The notes under the pieces were generated by a model. It did not search any database, was not told the origin of the DNA, and saw only the letters and a list, made by a program, of their open reading frames with translations. A program made the position numbers and the translations under genes. A stretch of DNA of 11,750 bases from Phoronis pallida (taxonomy: Eukaryota; Phoronida; Phoronidae): contig JAOXYC010200462.1 in assembly GCA_028565715.1 (NCBI GenBank), positions 1 through 11,750 on the forward strand. The letters are read 5' to 3'. Positions 7,484 through 11,750 of this stretch are shown here, piece by piece. Each line of letters starts with the position of its first letter. Positions within the stretch are counted from its first letter, which is position 1.

Positions 7484-8795
7484 GACTTGGACTTGAGCCA
7501 ATAAATCAAAAACAAAGAATTCCCACAGTATCAGCCAATCATAACTCATATTACATTCCAGACAACTTTCTCTCATTCATAAATTCAGAGTTGAACCCTT
7601 GCCAAGTTATGTGTACCTAGATTGAAATGTTTGACTTCAGGAACAGATTTACACGTGCTGTCTGTGTGGTACATAAAATTCACATGATCAAACAAAAGAA
7701 TATGTAACGATTGATCAATTGGTAACATGCCAAGTCGGTGATGATATTTTCAGCATCAACAATTAAAACCACAACACTTGTATTGCTTAGGACCCAGTTT
7801 AGCAACAATTGAATGCGTATCAAACCTTGAATGAGGTCAATAATGTTGGGTTTTTTGGTTTCCTCTTCACCTTCTTTGAAACATAATAAAAACCTCCACT
7901 GAATCCAAAAATTTGTATCCGCACAGCCATTGCTTGATGAAATATCTGCACTTAATAGAGTCCTTTTAAATTCAAAATGATTGAACAATGTATCTAGAAT
8001 GAACTCCGACCAGTGCTTTTGAGTTTTGAAGTACATTCATTACCAATTTTTCAGAAAGAGAAAATTAATTTCCTTAATTTCAGACAGCCCATATTCTCAT
8101 GATGTACATAATTTCTAAAATTTCAGACACCTGTCATTTTTTACAACAAACAATTATTTTTTACTGGTTGAAATTAAAGAAGTTTTACCATACCTAAGCA
8201 ACAAGGTCGATGAAAAACCCCACTCTTATTGTTCCTGGAGTGTTTCCAACAATAATTCTAGTGGGCGGTACTTTAATGCCAACTAAATAACAACAGGATT
8301 TTTGTGGCGGGAAAATTTCTTGATTTCTGGAACTCAGCCAGCCAGACTTGACCTTATTATGAACACTGATTAACCATTTGTTAATATCGAGGTCAAATGT
8401 CATACCAAAAATCGTATGAACAGACTCGTATGAATAGACTCGGCATATTGTGGGGGAAAGTTAAAAATTAATACAAAACAAAACATATCAACACCCTTTA
8501 TCGACTAGAAATTTGAAAAACCACTTACAAGTCAATAAATTATAATGTACGCTTCAATTTATACATTGAACACAATCACTTAGCCTACCATACCTGCACC
8601 ATAGCACAGGAAATGAGTCATCTTTAAAGTCAACAAATGTTTTGTTCCTTAGCAGTTTTAAAGAAAGAACAGGAAATCAGATAAGAACTGGGTTGGCCAT
8701 CAATAAAAAATAGCAAAATTTAAATTTAGATTTTTTATGAAGCCTCTAAATCATGATACATGAACTGTCCATTATAAATATTGAATAAATTTTAA
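7484..8795. other. Non-coding stretch with two unexplained minus-strand ORFs
   Basis: Minus-strand ORFs at 8036-7680 (118 codons, directly preceded by stops) and 8403-8194 (69 codons) match nothing I recognise and lack convincing splice borders. A 14-bp tandem repeat (8412-8425, 8426-8439; one mismatch) and a GTGGCGGGAAAATTTC string (8304-8319, E2F/kB-like) are present. Otherwise A+T-rich. Confidence 0.5.
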
Positions 8796-8874
8796 GGTAG
8801 TGTCTATTTAACCTACTCAGTCGGATAAATAGTATGCCAAAGACAATTCGCCCGACTGAGAATTCTCCACGCTG

Positions 8875-8897
8875 ATTGGCCGTCTGGTTTGACGTCA
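8875..8897 (+). promoter_or_regulatory. CCAAT + CRE module in left TIR
   Basis: An inverted CCAAT box (ATTGG, 8875-8879) and a full palindromic CRE, TGACGTCA (8890-8897), lie 10 bases apart. A second ATTGG is at 8928-8932. No TATA follows in this arm. Binding is not shown; these are consensus matches. Confidence 0.5.
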
Positions 8898-9000
8898 GAT
8901 GTAGTCGGCAAAACATACTTGACGGTGATTGGTCGTTTGTTGTGACATCACTACTTTTCGTAACAAGTTAAAATTCCTGCTACGTGTCAAGTAGTTGCCG

Positions 9001-9056
9001 TGGGTCAGCGGAGTGTCAGTAGTGCTTATGTGCCGGGGATCAAGACTTCGAATCTC
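9001..9056 (+). repeat. tRNA-like core inside the long-TIR element
   Basis: TGGGTCAGCGG (9001-9011) is an A-box match with one change. ACTTCGAATCT (9045-9055) resembles a B box, about 35 bases downstream. The following AATCTCAGC also heads each of the 60-bp repeats that come next. It suggests that the DNA transposon captured, or was built around, a Pol III-type sequence. Confidence 0.4.
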
Positions 9057-9140
9057 AGCTCAGTCTCTTGTAATTTTTTTTATTTGATACAAATATTTTT
9101 TTTTTCATTTTGTGTTTTATAGCTTTTAGATTCCCAGAAC

Positions 9141-9350
9141 AAATCTCAGCGGAACCAACTATTTTTTTATTTCAAAATTCATAAAAATATTATTTTTACA
9201 AATCTCAGCAGAACCAACTATTTTTTTTATTTGAAAATTCATAAAAAAATTTTTTTTCCAAATCTCAGCAGAACCTCAGACCACTCAAACATGTGTTTGA
9301 CTGGTCTTAGGCGGAACCAACTATTTCTTTTTTATTTGAAAATTCATAGA
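9141..9350 (+). repeat. About 60-bp tandem repeats inside the long-TIR element
   Basis: Three units begin AAATCTCAGC(A/G)GAACC at 9141, 9200 and 9260. Each continues to CAACTA, a T-run and AAAATTCATA. The third unit is interrupted by about 40 bases that include a 30-bp near-perfect palindrome (9278-9307, AGACCACTCAAACA and its inverse). Confidence 0.85.
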
Positions 9351-9538
9351 TTTTTTTTCATTTTAGCCTTTTTTGTGTTTTTTCAAGCCACACATTATTT
9401 TCAAAAACAATGTTGAAGTTTTTTTCAATCACCGTCAAGCAAATTCTTGCCGTGTTATTTAGCCGACTGGATCTGACGTCACACCGAACGGTCAATCAGC
9501 GTGGAGAATTCTTAGTCGGGCGGAAAGTGTTTTCCGTG

Positions 9539-9580
9539 TTATTTATACGACTGGATCTGACGTCATTCCAAATGGCCAAT
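9539..9580 (-). promoter_or_regulatory. CCAAT-CRE-TATA cassette in right TIR, pointing toward the kinase gene
   Basis: Reading the minus strand: ATTGG (9580-9576), then TGACGTCA (9565-9558), then TATAAATAA (9547-9539). The order and spacing are those of a CRE/TATA core promoter, with 10 bases from CRE to TATA. The inner tandem copy keeps the CRE (9481-9474) but has GCTAAATAA in place of TATA. Activity is inferred from motifs alone. Confidence 0.45.
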
Positions 9581-9667
9581 CAGCAAGGAGAACTCTCAGT
9601 AATGGAAATAGCCTTTCTAGAGGTAAAGCCAAGACCAGTCGTTTAAATAGCCACGACCAAATTATAA

Positions 9668-10420
9668 AGGTGTAAGTCACAGATTGCATTTCTTTGAAAG
9701 TTTACTAAGTGTGTCTCTTTCATATTCACTTTTAGATCCTATTTTTTACTTTTACTAAAATGCGCCATTTCCACTCAGAATTTGCTTCCTTATGCACTAC
9801 TTTAGAACTTTTTGTGATCAAATTGTGAGGTCAGGGTTAGGGTTTACAACAATCTAAACTTGTTTTTGACATTTTAAATTGAAAATAACAGTTATAAATG
9901 ACGTATAGTACAGTTATTATCAACTGTGCCTCACGTGGGTTGATGATTCGACTAGGTCGGTCTATGGTCGTGAGTAGGCCTACTGCCTGGTACTGTACTT
10001 GTATAAAAATACAGCGTAAAATACTAAAAAATACCAGTTTCATTTCTTGCAATCTTGCCAAATCTTGGAGTAAGCTTCGACTGTTTAATTCAGAGGCGTC
10101 AGAGCCATAAAGTTATTGAAGACAATCTCAAGCACTTAACGGCAACCAACTGCGTTTACTTTGAAAGTGGAATCAAGGGTGAACTTGAAGTGAACTTAAA
10201 CTTAACAGCTAGAAGTCTGAAACTTGTGAAAGTTTGGTTGAAATTGAATTGAAAACAAGGAAGTTAAATCTTCCTCGTTTTAATCAACGTTTTTGGCAAA
10301 TCCGAAGCCGTTATACAGACAGGTTTTACTTCGGTCATAAAAATGATAACCCACGCGTTACGAAGTATAAATTCTAAACATTTTCAAAGATCAGCGGCTA
10401 CCTTTTTGAAACAGTCTTAC
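9668..10420. other. Intergenic or 5'-intron sequence with a 12-bp hairpin
   Basis: Short plus-strand ORFs (9898-10110, 10055-10252) overlap in different frames and look like chance. AAAACAAGGAAG (10252-10263) and CTTCCTCGTTTT (10270-10281) form a hairpin with a 6-base loop and one mismatch. No tRNA-like or transposon ends were seen. Confidence 0.55.
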
Positions 10421-10512
10421 CTCAGCACCTTCTTTGCAAATATTTCTTCTTGGAAATAAGTTGACCTATTTAAAAGTCTCGATGACATCTCCAAATTTCT
10501 CGCAAGGTTCAT
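10421..10512 (-). promoter_or_regulatory. Candidate untranslated first exon of the kinase gene, with uORF
   Basis: GCTGAG|GTAAGA (10421|10420) is a near-consensus minus-strand donor with an open frame upstream: ATG at 10512-10510 opens 30 codons (MNLARNLEMSSRLL...) plus AG. Joined to the acceptor at 5339, the frame meets TAA at once, so this would be an upstream ORF, not an alternative N-terminus. TTTAAATAG (10475-10467) and a G+C-rich flank give a promoter-like setting. The first-exon assignment is inference; no transcript evidence is available here. An alternative is a first exon of a different minus-strand transcript. Confidence 0.35.
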
Positions 10513-10521
10513 AGCCTCGTT

Positions 10522-10561
10522 CCCAAGCCCAAAAGCGGGGGGCGTCTGCTGTGGGCTTGGG
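10522..10561. repeat. 10-bp perfect hairpin in G+C-rich patch
   Basis: CCCAAGCCCA (10522-10531) and TGGGCTTGGG (10552-10561) pair perfectly around a 20-base loop that contains GGGGGG. It sits just upstream of the candidate first exon; ACGTCA (10574-10579), a half CRE, is nearby. Confidence 0.7.
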
Positions 10562-10767
10562 CAATGGGCAATACGTCACCGACAGATGTGTAGGTTAATC
10601 CAAACGAGTGGTATTTTGTGTCGGTCATTAGGAATCGTATTTTATCACCAGACAAAATAGTCACAAAAGCACTGCTGGTTTAAATGCTTTATCCAAATAA
10701 ACAGCATGTGGCAAAAAACATAGTTTTCGTCTTCCATGAAGATCTTCATAACAACACTGGCAACACC

Positions 10768-10915
10768 CCTTGACCCGGGGGTACTTCGTCGATTAAAAGT
10801 GGGTAGGCCTACGGATGTGCCGCCCTCAAATCTAAAAGCACACCCATTTCAATAGGCCTAGCCAATAAAAAAGGTACCCATATATAGACCCATTCCAATA
10901 CCTTAACGCAAATAA
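10768..10915 (-). repeat. Probable dispersed repeat with GGGTAC and TAGGCCTA motifs
   Basis: On the minus strand the segment reads as near-repeats of GGGTCTATATATGGGTACC, GGGTGTGC, GGGCGGCAC and finally TACCCCCGGGTC. TAGGCCTA palindromes occur at 10804-10811 and, with one change, at 10853-10860. This style recalls dispersed repeats in several marine invertebrate genomes; that is from general memory and no family name is claimed. No ends or target duplication were found. Confidence 0.35.
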
Positions 10916-10943
10916 TTGCCAAAATGGTGCAAAATATCGGGTG

Positions 10944-11585
10944 ATTCAGAAAAAACGTTCCGAACTTTACAGTACAATATCTCTATTTGAGTAAACAACT
11001 ACAAAATTAGGATTCTGATAATTTTAAATAGATAGTTGGTAAAAATTTCAAATAAGTTATAATAGACAACGCTTTACTGGCTCGTCGTACAAAAATGGCA
11101 GTAAAAAAGTTCCCGGGGTAAAATTGTGCCTTATTTAAATGACCCGGCTTGAAGGCTGCTTCAGTATGGCACGCGTAATTTGCAGAATTTTACCTGTCAT
11201 CTTTGATGGCTGGTTATTTTTTGGAAATTTTATGTGCAGATTTGAAATTTACACGATCTATTGATGACATATTTATCTAATTGGAAATTTGAAATTTACT
11301 CCATCTATTGATGACATGTTTATCTAAACAAGTCCAAGACCATTTTTGAGGCATATCAAGGCGTATAAATTGGAACATTTTAATCACATGCTGTGAATCC
11401 GCGATATGGTAAAATCTGACTTGCACTTTTTCATAGGCTGTAATTGTTTTGCCGGCTATTTGGTGCACAAATACAAAATGTATTCAACTTATGATAACAT
11501 ATACATCTAATCATATTCAAGTTTGTTCTTTTGCTTCGATTTTTAGAAAAAAAACTGTAAACGGTTCGGACCGTTTTTTCTGAAT
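10944..11585. mobile_element. 642-bp element with about 30-bp terminal inverted repeats
   Basis: The left end (10944-10972) starts ATTCAGAAAAAACG and ends TTTACAG. The right end (11585-11555), inverted, is the same except for one substitution and a 2-base indel. The interior has an imperfect tandem repeat (about 11242-11280 and 11289-11327, both containing CTATTGATGACAT). A 63-codon minus-strand ORF (11468-11277) resembles no transposase I know. No clear target-site duplication was found, so the class is unknown. Confidence 0.65.
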
Positions 11586-11678
11586 GTTGATGATTACAAA
11601 TCGCGATAACACTAAGATCTAATTGCCAGCATTTTCAAATAAAAAGTGTAAAAAATCATTTTAAGCAAAATTCAGTTA

Positions 11679-11750
11679 AAGATACTGTCTCCTTGTTGGT
11701 GAGGATCTGGGGTCAAAATTCAAATCAACTTGAAAGTGTGTGTACGAGTT
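11679..11750. mobile_element. Start of a second copy of the intron-4 MITE family (cut by window end)
   Basis: After TA (11677-11678), AAGATACTGTCTCC matches the intron-4 element end with a few changes. Further in, GTCAAAATTCAAATCAACT matches the inverted right arm of that element (GTCAAAATGCAAATCAACT) in 18 of 19 bases. The rest lies beyond the window. Confidence 0.65.

Larger units (their letters stand above)
8796..9658. mobile_element. 863-bp long-TIR non-autonomous DNA transposon (MITE)
   Basis: The outer ends GGTAGTGTCTATTTAA (8796) and the inverse of the right end, GGTCGTGGCTATTTAA (9658), match in 14 of 16 bases. They are flanked by AAATTTTAA (8787-8795) and AAATTATAA (9659-9667), a 9-bp target duplication with one mismatch. 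Subterminal arms about 90-100 bp long (8849-8934 against 9527-9425) are close inverted copies, and the right arm has a second partial tandem unit (about 9535-9600). No transposase is encoded. A 9-bp duplication with long arms suggests a Mutator-like origin; that class call is tentative. Confidence 0.8.

Noticed and set aside
9231-9646. Two plus-strand ORFs in the long-TIR element
   Set aside because: They are made from T-runs, the tandem repeats and the TIR itself, and do not resemble a transposase.
9830-9850. Telomere-like TTAGGG pair (CAGGGTTAGGGTTTA)
   Set aside because: Only about two units; too short to be more than chance.
10252-10281. Rho-independent-style terminator hairpin
   Set aside because: The stem-loop is real, but the window is eukaryotic and there is no transcript end to link it to.
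11277-11468. 63-codon minus-strand ORF as a transposase fragment
   Set aside because: It lies inside the inverted-repeat element but shows no DDE-type or other transposase motif.

Overview
The window is eukaryotic. Its one convincing protein-coding gene is split into short exons with GT/AG borders, and the rest is A+T-rich DNA holding tRNA-derived SINE-like pieces and MITE-like inverted-repeat elements. A NIK-type kinase, recurrent TAGGCCTA palindromes and many small non-autonomous DNA transposons fit a marine invertebrate, plausibly a deuterostome such as an echinoderm or hemichordate. That assignment is an inference from style, not a diagnosis.

The gene lies on the minus strand. It starts at an ATG at 5308-5306, with an in-frame TGA seven codons upstream, and runs off the left edge. 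Eight coding exons can be joined in one open frame: 5308-5249, 4971-4869, 4254-4160, 3694-3482, 2903-2826, 2320-1529, 1225-1031 and 548-287. Together they give 599 codons plus one base. The order is a low-complexity N-terminus with a Gly/Asp tract, a cysteine/histidine-rich zinc finger that matches the TAZ finger of CBP/p300 in spacing and local sequence, a Ser/Pro/Arg-rich linker, and a protein kinase domain most like NIK (MAP3K14). The kinase stops inside the catalytic loop at HEDLK; its remainder lies beyond base 1. A TAZ-like finger on a NIK-like kinase is the main discovery candidate.

The introns hold a sense SINE-like sequence (intron 7), a tRNA-like Pol III box pair (intron 5), a 313-bp TA-flanked MITE (intron 4) and a degenerate tRNA-like piece (intron 1). 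Upstream of the start codon, 5350-10420 has no convincing coding exon. It contains a promoter-like patch at 5770-5850, a perfect 30-bp tandem duplication at 7424-7483, and an 863-bp long-TIR element at 8796-9658. That element carries CRE, CCAAT and TATA motifs, a tRNA-like core and about 60-bp tandem repeats.

A strong minus-strand splice donor at 10420-10419, next to a G+C-rich hairpin region, may mark the untranslated first exon of the kinase gene; it would splice to the acceptor at 5340-5339. The right end holds a probable dispersed repeat (about 10768-10915), a 642-bp element with about 30-bp terminal inverted repeats (10944-11585), and the start of a relative of the intron-4 MITE (from 11679), cut by the window end.
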